A DNA stretch of 17,227 bases from CAZYJD01 sp964647785 (GTDB taxonomy: Bacteria > Bacteroidota > Bacteroidia > NS11-12g > UBA9320), in NCBI GenBank assembly GCA_964647785.1, contig CAZYJD010000045.1, forward strand, positions 1-17,227. The letters are read 5' to 3'. Position 1 is the first letter of the stretch. Each line of letters starts with the position of its first letter. The notes under the pieces are model-generated. The model worked only from the letters and a program-made list of their open reading frames with translations, ran no database searches and had not been told where the DNA came from. This document shows, in pieces, positions 6,392 through 14,491 of the stretch. Both the position numbers and the translations under genes were made by a program.

Positions 6392-7557
6392 CTCAGGAAG
6401 CGATAGTTTTCCTTGAGAGCAGCATCATAAACCTTCCTCCAATCCTCTCCAATATAAGCGGCCACCAGAAGAATCAAAGTGGTTTCCGGCATGTGGAAGT
6501 TGGTGATGAGCCGCTTGCAGGATCGAATGCGGTATCCCGGCATGATGTAAATGGCGGTTTCTCCACGGAAGTAGCCTAATTCTTGCACATCGCTGCGGTT
6601 CAGCAAAGCTTGCAGACTTTCCTCATAGGAGGGCAGTTGTCTGTTTTCTGAGAGTTCATATGCCTCTAGTTTTCCCAATTGGTTCACTTTGGGAAGACCT
6701 TTGAGCTCTTTTAATCCCATCCAGTAAAGACTTTCCATGGTGCGCAGGCTGGTGGTTCCTACGAGTGTGCGGTCTTTGTTTGCAATCAGATCTTGCAGGC
6801 AGGTTTTGCTCAGCTCAAAGCGTTCGCTGTGCATATCGTGATCCACCGCATGATTGGCAGTTACGGGTTGAAAAGTGCCGGCACCCACATGCAGGGTAAT
6901 CTCTTTGCGCTCAATTCCATTGTTTCTGAGATCGCCCATGACGCGATCGGTAAAATGCAGCCCTGCGGTAGGTGCTGCAACAGCCCCTTCTTGTTTGGCG
7001 TAAATGGTTTGGTAATGATCCTGATCTGCATCTTCTGCTTCTCGCTTGATATAGGGCGGAAGAGGCAATTTGCCGATGGCATGAAGGATTTCACTGAATG
7101 ATTGCCCTGAATCCCAAGCGAACTGCACGATGCGATCTTCCCTTTCAAGAAGGCTGGCGCTTATCACGCTTGCCCCAAGCTGTAGTTCCAGCACTTCATT
7201 GGATTTCCATTTCTTTAGGTTGCCAATCATGCATTTCCAGCTGCATTGTTTCGTTTCAGTCATCACTTCTTCCATCACGTTAGATGGGGTAATGGGATCG
7301 AGTAAAAAAACTTCAATCCAAGCCCCACTCTTGCGCTGAAAGTAGCATCGGGCCGGAATAACTTTGGTGTTGTTGTAAACCAAGAGGCTGTTCTTGGGCA
7401 GCAGCTTCGGCAAGTTGTAAAAGTGCTTATGGCGAATGTTTCCATCGCTATAGTGAAGCAATTTGCTATGGTCTCTTTGCTCCAAGGGGAATTGTGCAAT
7501 GCGATTTGCAGGCAATTCGTATTGATATTGGCTGAGTTGTATTTCTTGTAGATTCAA
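6346..7557 (-). CDS. queA: S-adenosylmethionine:tRNA ribosyltransferase-isomerase (long form)
   Basis: The enzyme transfers and isomerises the ribosyl moiety of SAM onto preQ1-tRNA, giving epoxyqueuosine. Signatures are FELP-like YELPANRIAQFPLEQRDHS (13-31), YNNTKVIPAR (61-70), GKLPLPPYIKR (162-172), GAVAAPTAGLHFT (191-203), HVGAGTFQPV (223-232), VGTTSLRTMES (266-276), LITNFHMPETTL (350-361) and YRFLSYGD (385-392). At 403 residues it exceeds E. coli QueA (356). Most of the excess lies between residues 277 and 330, ahead of GETAIYIMPGY. The start is TTG at 7557, overlapping the dprA stop as TTGA. An in-frame stop lies shortly upstream with no ATG after it, and the canonical N-terminus begins just after, so TTG is well supported. 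It is the last gene of the plug-dprA-queA unit and overlaps the convergent aminotransferase end. Confidence 0.92.
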   Translation of the reverse strand: MNLQEIQLSQYQYELPANRIAQFPLEQRDHSKLLHYSDGNIRHKHFYNLPKLLPKNSLLVYNNTKVIPARCYFQRKSGAWIEVFLLDPITPSNVMEEVMTETKQCSWKCMIGNLKKWKSNEVLELQLGASVISASLLEREDRIVQFAWDSGQSFSEILHAIGKLPLPPYIKREAEDADQDHYQTIYAKQEGAVAAPTAGLHFTDRVMGDLRNNGIERKEITLHVGAGTFQPVTANHAVDHDMHSERFELSKTCLQDLIANKDRTLVGTTSLRTMESLYWMGLKELKGLPKVNQLGKLEAYELSENRQLPSYEESLQALLNRSDVQELGYFRGETAIYIMPGYRIRSCKRLITNFHMPETTLILLVAAYIGEDWRKVYDAALKENYRFLSYGDSSLLELKAMDS

Positions 7558-8675
7558 TTTCGTATCCGTTGGTATTTTTTCCCCGGCAGCACCTTAATCC
7601 AGCCGGCGAATTCGAGTTCGATTAATCGCAATGCCAATTCGGGACTTGGCATGCGCGTTAAGATGAGTAATTCATCCAATGAAATGGCATTTTCCTTAAA
7701 GTGAGAAAGTACTTTTTGCATTTCCGGTGCAAGATCAAAAAGCAGGCTGCTCTGCTGCGGTGCAGAGGATTTTTCTGTTAGATCGTAGTTCAGAATCTTT
7801 GCCAGATCAACCGCCCCTTCAATCAGATGGGCCTTTTGTTGTTTGATGAGCAGATTGCATCCGGAGGATATCAGATCGATTGGTCGGCCGGGTATGGCCA
7901 TTACCTCTCGATCATAGCCAAAGGCCAGTTCGGCAGTGATCATGCTTCCGCCTTTACGAGCTGATTCAATCACCACCACGGCATCGCACATACCTGCTAC
8001 CACCCGGTTTCGTTGCGGGAAATTCATATAGTCGGGATTGGTGCCGCTGCTGAATTCAGTAACCCAAGCCCCATTCTGTTCCAGCATTTCCCGGGCAGTT
8101 TTGCTATGATGTGAAGGGTAAATCCGATCGAGACCATGACCAAAAACGGCGATGGTGGGAAGATGGTTTTCAAGTGCCGATCGATGTGCGGTGATGTCGA
8201 TGCCATAGGCCAACCCGCTTACCACCGTGCAGTTGTAGGCTTTTAGATCTTGTACTAGTTGTCGGCATATTTCCTTGCCCTCAGGACTTGGTTTACGGGT
8301 TCCTACCACGGCCACAATTCTTTTAGGAGATAGATTTGCTTGGCCTTTTGAAAATAGCATGATGGGCGCATCGGGGATTTGCTTGAGCCGAAAAGGGAAG
8401 GATTCATCCAGATAAAAATGACAACGGATATGGTTGTCTTCAATGAAGCGCATTTCCTGTTCCAGGTCTTGAAAATTGCTGAATGCAGCAATTTCTGCAG
8501 CCATTTTTGGACCAATGCCCGGAATTTTTTGAAGCCTTGAACGTTTTTCCTGAAAAATGGCTTTCACGCCACCGCAGTAACTCACAAGGGTTTTTGATAA
8601 TACCGGTCCGATGCCTTTAATGGATGAAAGGGCCAGCCGGTATAGCAGTTCCTCTTCCTTGGGTGCTTGCATCAT
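7554..8675 (-). CDS. dprA: DNA-processing protein DprA
   Basis: A 373-residue DprA/Smf, the cytosolic loader of RecA onto incoming single-stranded DNA in natural transformation. The order of domains is helix-hairpin-helix N-terminus (SIKGIGP 18-24; KIPGIGPK 50-57), an extended Rossmann/LOG-like core with VGTRKPS (124-130), SGLAYGIDITAHRSAL (153-168), FPQRNRVVAG (219-228), ARKGGSMITAEL (239-250), AIPG (260-263) and SSGCNLLI (270-277), then a C-terminal winged-helix segment (about 315-373). Complete compared with the family. Two consecutive in-frame ATGs (8675, 8672) are possible starts. It begins 2 bp after the plug gene stop and overlaps the queA start by 4 bp, so it depends on the upstream promoter. 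No other competence gene lies in the window. Confidence 0.95.
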   Translation of the reverse strand: MMQAPKEEELLYRLALSSIKGIGPVLSKTLVSYCGGVKAIFQEKRSRLQKIPGIGPKMAAEIAAFSNFQDLEQEMRFIEDNHIRCHFYLDESFPFRLKQIPDAPIMLFSKGQANLSPKRIVAVVGTRKPSPEGKEICRQLVQDLKAYNCTVVSGLAYGIDITAHRSALENHLPTIAVFGHGLDRIYPSHHSKTAREMLEQNGAWVTEFSSGTNPDYMNFPQRNRVVAGMCDAVVVIESARKGGSMITAELAFGYDREVMAIPGRPIDLISSGCNLLIKQQKAHLIEGAVDLAKILNYDLTEKSSAPQQSSLLFDLAPEMQKVLSHFKENAISLDELLILTRMPSPELALRLIELEFAGWIKVLPGKKYQRIRN

Positions 8676-8677
8676 TT

Positions 8678-9979
8678 TTATCTTTGACCGAGACGACCGC
8701 TATTCACCGTTTGTATGCCAATGAGCTCATCATGGCCCATGAACTGGTTCTTGTGGTAAACCAGCACGGTGTAGTCGTTTTCGGTATCGCTGTGATTTCC
8801 TTCGGTGAATAAAAAATCAGGTTTCCCATCCTCTCCGGGGGTGGCGTATAAATAGTTGTAATAGCTCTGCTTGAGCTTCACCATTTTATAGTAACCGCCG
8901 TAATCTGGCATCCATTCAAGTTTCATGTCTTCATTCAGTCGCCAGTCGCTCAATTCGCCATACAGGTAAACATCCTTAGGGAGCTTATTATTGGTTTTTA
9001 GAAAGAAGTGAACCAAGGCATAATCGCCATCCACCACAATGTTGCGTCCATCTTGATTTTGAATGACCCTTTTTCCGTTATAATCGATGGTGTAAACATA
9101 ATTGAGATGGGAGCGGAGTTGATCGGGTTTCAATACCACATTCACAAAAGAATCGCGGTATTTTTCGGATACATTGTTGCTGAAAAACCGCAGGCTACGG
9201 ATGTCAAAAAATCTAAACTCATGACCGCCATTGAGCAAATTACCTTCTTCATAGTTGAAGTTTAGATTATCGCCATTGCTGAACAAGGGTTTGATGCCAT
9301 AATTGGCTTGTATCCAGCTGTTGTTTTGCATGATTACCGCTTGTACATCATTGAACGGATTGGGAATGACAAAGTCCTTGTGATCCACTTCAAAATCGAT
9401 CTCATGCATGAAGTTTCGCTTGCCAACATTGGTGGCTGCGCTCACCCAGGCATTGATCTTACAACGTGGATTAAGCACCATAAAACGCCGGGTGAGCACC
9501 ACTTCTTCCATGTTGAAGTTTCGGTACACCACCATCAGGTAGTTTCCAGCCAACAGGGGTTCCATTTCTGCAGTGGGGAAACTGAAATCGTAATGCACAT
9601 AGCGCTGGAAGGTGTTGGTAGAGAATTGAAAATCTTTGATTTCCTGGAAGAAATTGCCACCTAAATATTCGGTTTGTTGCAACCTGCTCGGTTGCCAATT
9701 TGCATCGCAGTGAATGTAGGTGTATTGATAGAAATCGTTCTGCGCCTTTAACTGGTCAAACATCAGTCGCAAGCCGTTCATCTGACCAAGGATGACCACG
9801 GGCACAGGATCGTAAACATCATCCATATTCTTGACCAGCAATACGGTTTGGATGTCTTTCTCGTAAATGTAATTGTCGTAACGCAAGTTGTTCTGACCGA
9901 ACGAAAAATCTGAAATCAGCATCGTTATCAAGATGCTGAGAATATGCGTATACCGGAGGGGAGGGGTGAGCTTTTGCAT
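8678..9979 (-). CDS. Type IX secretion system plug protein (DUF5103)
   Basis: A 433-residue periplasmic protein of the DUF5103 / T9SS plug family. In Flavobacterium johnsoniae this family caps the periplasmic mouth of the SprA translocon when no substrate is moving. The signal peptide (MQKLT, hydrophobic 11-27, cut after FSFGQ region near 28-29) is followed by an all-beta body. Recognisable segments are NLRYDNYIYEKDIQTVLL (31-48), the YTYIHCDANWQPS run (87-98), TNVGKRNFMHEIDFEV (183-198), FFDIRSLRFF (257-266) and YLYGELSDWRLNEDMKLEW (338-356). The start ATG 9979 gives a normal signal peptide, 16 bp after a TATGTTTG box. It is first in a unit with dprA (2-bp gap) and queA. The other T9SS core genes (sprA, gldK-N) are not here, as is usual for scattered T9SS loci. 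Confidence 0.9.
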   Translation of the reverse strand: MQKLTPPLRYTHILSILITMLISDFSFGQNNLRYDNYIYEKDIQTVLLVKNMDDVYDPVPVVILGQMNGLRLMFDQLKAQNDFYQYTYIHCDANWQPSRLQQTEYLGGNFFQEIKDFQFSTNTFQRYVHYDFSFPTAEMEPLLAGNYLMVVYRNFNMEEVVLTRRFMVLNPRCKINAWVSAATNVGKRNFMHEIDFEVDHKDFVIPNPFNDVQAVIMQNNSWIQANYGIKPLFSNGDNLNFNYEEGNLLNGGHEFRFFDIRSLRFFSNNVSEKYRDSFVNVVLKPDQLRSHLNYVYTIDYNGKRVIQNQDGRNIVVDGDYALVHFFLKTNNKLPKDVYLYGELSDWRLNEDMKLEWMPDYGGYYKMVKLKQSYYNYLYATPGEDGKPDFLFTEGNHSDTENDYTVLVYHKNQFMGHDELIGIQTVNSGRLGQR

Positions 9980-9995
9980 GTTGTATTTCAGTTAA

Positions 9996-10003
9996 CAAAC
10001 ATA
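9996..10003 (-). promoter_or_regulatory. Putative -7 box (TATGTTTG) for the plug-dprA-queA unit
   Basis: An exact minus-strand TAnnTTTG match 16 bp before the plug ATG. It is in a 139-bp intergenic spacer. No TTG at the matching -33 position, so the support is partial. Confidence 0.4.
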
Positions 10004-10024
10004 AGGCCAAAATAGCATTTGAGG

Positions 10025-10095
10025 TGTGAGCTAACGTTTGAAAACGCTTTAAAATGAGGGGGCTTGCCACTTGCTTGCGTGTTCATTGGCTCACA
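10025..10095. repeat. 10-bp inverted repeat in the permease/plug spacer
   Basis: TGTGAGCTAA (10025-10034) faces TTGGCTCACA (10086-10095); only one position is not a Watson-Crick match (T-G). The 51-bp interval includes a second small palindrome, CGTTTGAAAACG (10035-10046). Neither is followed by a T-run, so it is not an intrinsic terminator. It could be a pair of operator half-sites upstream of the plug promoter or a structured RNA segment; function unknown. Confidence 0.5.
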
Positions 10096-10118
10096 AATTC
10101 CTATGGGTCGGCATGGTT

Positions 10119-11360
10119 TTATTCCCAGCGCAAGGCTTCTACCGGTTTTAGGGCCAGTGCTTTTCTAGCGGGAAGGATGCCAGCGAGCAAACCGGCCATC
10201 ACCAATACGAGTAGGGCAATCAAGATACTTTTGAGTTCAACGGCCGGATTGAGAAAATACGCACTGCTAATACCCAAGTTGTTCAAGGCCTCTATTGCCC
10301 AAATACCGAGCAGTAGACCCACATAACCAGCCAAGGTGGTGAGCGCCAATGATTCCAGCATAACTTGCGATACTATATGCATGGGAGTTGCGCCAATGGC
10401 TCGGCGAATACCCAATTCACGCGTTCGCTCCCTGATGGTAATCAACATGATGTTGCTCACCCCAACGGCACCCGCTAGGAGTGTCATGATGCCTACCAAC
10501 CAGCCGACAATACGCACGGTGATGAAGGTATTTTCCATGCGCGAAAAATCTTCCTGTGCGTTGTGGCTGCCAATGGCTCGAATATCAGCAGGAGCAATGT
10601 GGTATTTTCGCTGAAGTGCCTGCTTAATCTCCGCTTCAACCGAAACGGCATCGAACCCCTCTTTGCACAATACTGCAAACCAGGCAATTTTACCTCCGGT
10701 TTTAAAGGCCTTTTGAAAAGTGTTGAATGGAATGTGAATGGTTTGTTCATCGCGCTCAGCCCTACTTCCTGATTTTAAGGTGTGAAAGACTCCCACCACC
10801 TGAAAATAAACACCGTTAATGAGGATGTATTTGCCAATGGGCTCTTCGTTTTCAAACAACACCTCTTGCACCCGCTTGCCAATCACTGCCACTTTGCGCT
10901 CTTCCTGCAAATCGGGTTCATTGAGAAAACGGCCTTTTACCAGATCGATGATATTTATTTTCTGATAGTCGGGAATGTCGCCGGTAACGGAAAAAGCGCC
11001 GCTCTTTTCCCGATAAACCACATTGTTCCCTCCGCGCCATCCACCCAATTGATTTCTTGGCGCCAGTACTTCGATGCCGTCAACTTGCGTTTTTAAATAC
11101 GGAATGTCATCGGCTTCAAACTGCACGGGCCTTCCTTTTGCATAGCCCTGGTAAGGCATGCTGGTGGTGCGCCCCCAGAGGTAAATGCTGTTGCTGGCAA
11201 AGCCATTGAACATGTTTTTGACGCCGTTTTCAAGGGCCTTACCCGAGGCCAATACGATGATGAGCATAAAAATTCCCCAGCCCACGCCAAAAGCAGTGAG
11301 AAGGGTGCGCATGGGGTTGCGGCGCAAGGTCTGCCATATTTCTGCCAAACGGTCACTCAT
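10119..11360 (-). CDS. MacB/FtsX-like ABC transporter permease (second of a pair)
   Basis: A 413-residue stand-alone permease of the MacB/LolCE/FtsX type: one membrane helix near 22-40, a large periplasmic MacB-like domain (about 45-280), then three helices (284-306, 337-357, 375-395). The coupling segment ERTRELGIRRAIGATP (311-326) and the C-terminal GILPARKALALKPVEALR (394-411) are conserved. There is no fused ATPase. MacB-type permeases act as mechanotransmitters for efflux or lipoprotein/peptide export with an ATPase and often an HlyD-like adaptor; neither is in the window. Its ATG overlaps the stop of the preceding permease (ATGA), so synthesis is probably coupled. It is homologous to that neighbour (for example GVGWGIFML here, SVSWGIFML there), which suggests an old tandem duplication and a heterodimer. 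Confidence 0.88.
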   Translation of the reverse strand: MSDRLAEIWQTLRRNPMRTLLTAFGVGWGIFMLIIVLASGKALENGVKNMFNGFASNSIYLWGRTTSMPYQGYAKGRPVQFEADDIPYLKTQVDGIEVLAPRNQLGGWRGGNNVVYREKSGAFSVTGDIPDYQKINIIDLVKGRFLNEPDLQEERKVAVIGKRVQEVLFENEEPIGKYILINGVYFQVVGVFHTLKSGSRAERDEQTIHIPFNTFQKAFKTGGKIAWFAVLCKEGFDAVSVEAEIKQALQRKYHIAPADIRAIGSHNAQEDFSRMENTFITVRIVGWLVGIMTLLAGAVGVSNIMLITIRERTRELGIRRAIGATPMHIVSQVMLESLALTTLAGYVGLLLGIWAIEALNNLGISSAYFLNPAVELKSILIALLVLVMAGLLAGILPARKALALKPVEALRWE

Positions 11361-12586
11361 CGATTTCTCATGGCTTCTACGGGTTTTATGCGTGCCGCTT
11401 TTAGGGCGGGGAACAACCCCGCCAAACTTCCGGCCAATACCAAGAGTGCAGTGGCGTAAAGTGCGATGTGAAAGTCCACCTCAGGATTACTGAAAATGGC
11501 TCCCTTGCTTGGAATGAAGGGCTGAATGCCTTCGAGCAGAGCCACGCCCGAAACCATGCCCAGATAACCGAAAAAAGCAGTGATGGCAATGGATTCGCCG
11601 ATGACCATTTTTACAATGCTGGCAGGGGGTGCCCCAATGGATTTTCGGATGCCAAACTCAGCCGTTCGCTCGCGAACAGATATAAGCATGATGTTGCTTA
11701 CGCCAATGACCCCGGCAGCAATGGTCATGATACCGATGATCCAGATGAACAGCCGGATGCCGCGAAGGATGCCTGCAAATCGTTCGAACTCTTCTACATT
11801 GTTTCTCACATAAATTGCCCGCTCATCCATGGGGTCGAAATGATGTCTTTGTGCGAGCATCGCTTTGGCCTCAATGGCCATTTTTTGTGATTCATCAAGT
11901 CCGCGATCTCCTATGGTAAAGATAATCTGGTCTACTTTGTCCTGGCCGTTGAAAGCGAGCTGAGCCGTGCTCACAGGAATGTACCCCACCTTGTTTTCAT
12001 TCTCATTGCCTTCATCTTTAAAAATACCCACGATTCGAAAAGCAATGCCATTGATTTCTACCCAGCTACCCAATGCATTCCCCGCATCGGGGAAGAGTTC
12101 CGATTCCATATCGACACTGATCAGGCATACTTTTCTCTTTTCTGAAATATCTCGCTCATTGAAATAGCGTCCTTGAAGCACGATGGTTTTTTCTACATAT
12201 TGGTGGTCGGGGTGCACCCCTTTGAGGGTGTAGTTAAAAGCATGGGGGCCGTTTCGAAAAATGAATCCCGACCACTTATTCCAGCGGGCTGAAGCTTTTT
12301 CCACCCCAGGAAGCTGTTGTACGAGATGATTGAAGTCGTCATTGGTCAATTGCACGCTCCGTCCGGCCTGCATACCTGCATAGGGTACAGCAGTTTGTCC
12401 GGATCGAAGCCAGATGCTGTTCATGGCATCATCGCTGAATTCTTTTTGGTAGCCGTTTTCTAGCCCCGTACCAACCCCAAGCAATATGACGAGCATAAAA
12501 ATACCCCAGCTCACACTAAAACCAGTGAGCAGGGTGCGCAACCGGTTGTTTTGTATGCTGTGCCATAATTCGCCCAGAAATTCCAC
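11357..12586 (-). CDS. MacB/FtsX-like ABC transporter permease (first of a pair)
   Basis: A 409-residue permease with the same topology as its downstream partner: helix at about 20-38, periplasmic domain about 45-270, helices at 277-301, 331-352 and 373-393. Family motifs are FSVSWGIFMLVILLG (23-37), RERTAEFGIRKSIGAPP (305-321) and LFPALKAARIKPVEAMR (391-407). The start is GTG at 12586: the next Met is inside the first membrane helix, and the N-terminal LWHSIQNNRLRTLLTGF pattern is typical of the family. A TAGTTTTG box ends only 4 bp before this GTG, which would make the mRNA nearly leaderless if it is used. It lies 63 bp after the Na/Pi cotransporter stop on the same strand, so read-through is also possible. 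The matching ATPase must be encoded elsewhere. Confidence 0.86.
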   Translation of the reverse strand: MEFLGELWHSIQNNRLRTLLTGFSVSWGIFMLVILLGVGTGLENGYQKEFSDDAMNSIWLRSGQTAVPYAGMQAGRSVQLTNDDFNHLVQQLPGVEKASARWNKWSGFIFRNGPHAFNYTLKGVHPDHQYVEKTIVLQGRYFNERDISEKRKVCLISVDMESELFPDAGNALGSWVEINGIAFRIVGIFKDEGNENENKVGYIPVSTAQLAFNGQDKVDQIIFTIGDRGLDESQKMAIEAKAMLAQRHHFDPMDERAIYVRNNVEEFERFAGILRGIRLFIWIIGIMTIAAGVIGVSNIMLISVRERTAEFGIRKSIGAPPASIVKMVIGESIAITAFFGYLGMVSGVALLEGIQPFIPSKGAIFSNPEVDFHIALYATALLVLAGSLAGLFPALKAARIKPVEAMRNR

Positions 12587-12590
12587 ACTT

Positions 12591-12598
12591 CAAAACTA
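12591..12598 (-). promoter_or_regulatory. Putative -7 box (TAGTTTTG) before the permease pair
   Basis: An exact TAnnTTTG match on the minus strand, 4 bp before the GTG start. At the -33 distance there is TCG rather than TTG. Same octamer as the box before the Na/Pi gene. Confidence 0.3.
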
Positions 12599-12649
12599 AA
12601 GAGGCGTGGCGAAAAACGATCATCTGAAGCTAAAAGAACTGATGAAGGC

Positions 12650-14341
12650 TTAGAATCTTCCGGTAAGAGCGGAACTCACATTCATGATATGGTCGCCTAC
12701 TTTTTCGATACTCATGAAAAGGTTGTTGTACACCATGCCGCTTTGGATGGGATACTCGCCATTTTCAAGATTGCTGAGGTGCTCTTTGCGCAGCTGATCG
12801 CGCTTATAATTGATTTCTTTTTCAATGTTTTCAGCGTCGGTGTACATCACCTTTTCATAGGAGGCATCCAGATTTTTAAGCATCAATTTGAGGCCATCAT
12901 CCAATAACTCAAACATGCTGTTGAGATTGTCGCGCTGATCCTGACTGAACCAGTATTTGTTCTCATTCTTTTGCTGCACCTCTCGCGTCATCTGATAAAA
13001 TTGGTCGCCTATGCGTTCGAGATCGTTGATGATGCTTAGCAATCCGCGGAGACGCATGGAACCCTCACCCGACATTTCTTCTTCAGACACCTTTGCTAAA
13101 TATCCAGCAATTTCCTTTTCCATGCGGTCGGTGATGTTTTCGTATTTGATGATTTTTTTGATCAGTCTTTCTTGTTCTTTTTTGTTTTTTTCGTTGATCA
13201 GTTCCTGCACCATGAAGCTCATCCGCTGCACAATTTCTCCGAATTTGACGGTTTCTTTCTTGGCCTCAATGAGAGAAATTTCAGGAGTTGCAGCAATGCC
13301 TCTTTCCAGGAATTCCAAACGATACACCTCATCATCTTCCCCTTTGGATTTCACCGTGCGAATGGAAAGCTTCACCAAAGCGGGCACAAACCCAATGAGC
13401 AACAGTGCATTGCTTACATTGAACATGGTGTGGAAATAACTCAAAGCAATGGGTATCTGCTTTTTATCAGTGAAAGGCGAATTGCCATGATAAAAGTCGG
13501 TCATGATCCAGTCAATCATATCCAGAAAAAACGGATACAGCATGATCATCCAGGTGACCCCAATGATATTGAAGAGTGAATGGATTCGGGCAGAGCGTTT
13601 GGCGTGCACATTGCCCACGATGGAAGCCAGTTCAGCGGTAATGGTGGTTCCAATGTTCTCACCCAGAACCATTGGGGCCGCAATTTCGAAAGGGATATAG
13701 CCCAAGTAGCACATGGTGATGGTGAGGGTCATGGTGGCGCTCGATGATTGAATAATCACGGTAAGCAATGCTCCTACAAGAACAAATAAGATGCGTGAGA
13801 AAAAGCCGTATTCGGCAAAACTGGATACAAAAGCCAGTACCTGAGGATTTTGATTCACATCCGGAACGGAACTTTTGAGCAATTCAAGCCCCATGAACAG
13901 GAGAGCAAAACCTATGAGAAATTCTCCCCAGCTTTTGATGCGGCTGCTGCGGGCAAACAACATCGGCAGTCCAAAGGCAATTACGGGCAATGAAATGGAT
14001 GCGATTTTCACCTTGAATCCCAAGAGCGATACTAGCCAGGCTGTAATGGTGGTGCCTATATTGGCGCCCATCATGATACCGGCCGACTCTACCAGGGTCA
14101 TTAATCCCGCATTCACAAAGCTCACGGTCATTACCGTGGTGGCTGATGAACTTTGTACAATGGCCGTGATCAGGAAACCCGTGAACAGTCCAAAGAAACG
14201 ATTTTTGGTCATGGCCGCGAGAATCTGACGCAACTGATTGCCGGCGGCTTTTTGTATGCCCTCGCTCATGATCTTCATGCCGTAGATGAAGAAACCCAGT
14301 GAGCCGATGAGGGTTAAGAGATCGAAAATTCCAAATGTCAT
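12650..14341 (-). CDS. Na/phosphate cotransporter with PhoU-like C-terminal domain
   Basis: A 563-residue Na/Pi cotransporter family protein (NptA/PNaS type). Two inverted transport repeats are visible. Each has a QSSSAT signature (QSSSATT 63-69; QSSSATM 198-204) followed by G(A/E)NIGTTITA (92-100; 227-235), the elements that bind phosphate and sodium. Membrane segments occupy about 1-325. The C-terminal ~210 residues are a cytosolic PhoU-like helical domain with ENITDRMEKEI (401-411), NDLERIGDQ (439-447) and EKVGDHIMNV (546-555). The role is sodium-coupled phosphate movement across the inner membrane; the direction and the regulatory role of the PhoU part are not clear from sequence. Start ATG 14341, with a full promoter candidate just upstream. 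The ABC permease pair follows after 63 bp. Confidence 0.93.
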   Translation of the reverse strand: MTFGIFDLLTLIGSLGFFIYGMKIMSEGIQKAAGNQLRQILAAMTKNRFFGLFTGFLITAIVQSSSATTVMTVSFVNAGLMTLVESAGIMMGANIGTTITAWLVSLLGFKVKIASISLPVIAFGLPMLFARSSRIKSWGEFLIGFALLFMGLELLKSSVPDVNQNPQVLAFVSSFAEYGFFSRILFVLVGALLTVIIQSSSATMTLTITMCYLGYIPFEIAAPMVLGENIGTTITAELASIVGNVHAKRSARIHSLFNIIGVTWMIMLYPFFLDMIDWIMTDFYHGNSPFTDKKQIPIALSYFHTMFNVSNALLLIGFVPALVKLSIRTVKSKGEDDEVYRLEFLERGIAATPEISLIEAKKETVKFGEIVQRMSFMVQELINEKNKKEQERLIKKIIKYENITDRMEKEIAGYLAKVSEEEMSGEGSMRLRGLLSIINDLERIGDQFYQMTREVQQKNENKYWFSQDQRDNLNSMFELLDDGLKLMLKNLDASYEKVMYTDAENIEKEINYKRDQLRKEHLSNLENGEYPIQSGMVYNNLFMSIEKVGDHIMNVSSALTGRF

Positions 14342-14360
14342 GGCAGTCGCAAAGAACGCT

Positions 14361-14389
14361 CAAAACTACTTTTATGAATGTTTATTCAA
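14361..14389 (-). promoter_or_regulatory. Bacteroidota-type promoter for the Na/Pi gene (TTG-18-TAGTTTTG)
   Basis: On the minus strand TTG (14389-14387), an 18-bp spacer and TAGTTTTG (14368-14361) match the -33/-7 pattern of the Bacteroidota primary sigma factor. The predicted start site is near 14355, giving a leader of about 14 nt before ATG 14341. It is the only promoter candidate in the window with both elements. Confidence 0.55.
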
Positions 14390-14491
14390 TGGTTTTGAGA
14401 TATTAAGGAATTGTTAAGCCCATATTTGGTTGCTAAAGGGTTGATAAATTGCTCCTTAAAAACCTGAAAAAATGCAGAGGTTTGTCAGCAG

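Noticed and set aside
10035..10046. CGTTTGAAAACG palindrome as terminator of the permease unit
   Set aside because: Stem of 5-6 bp with a tiny loop and no T-run on the minus strand.
8678..14341. Defence-system or mobile island
   Set aside because: Every gene has a housekeeping or envelope assignment; no nuclease, integrase, toxin-antitoxin pair, transposase, inverted terminal repeats or attachment sites were seen.
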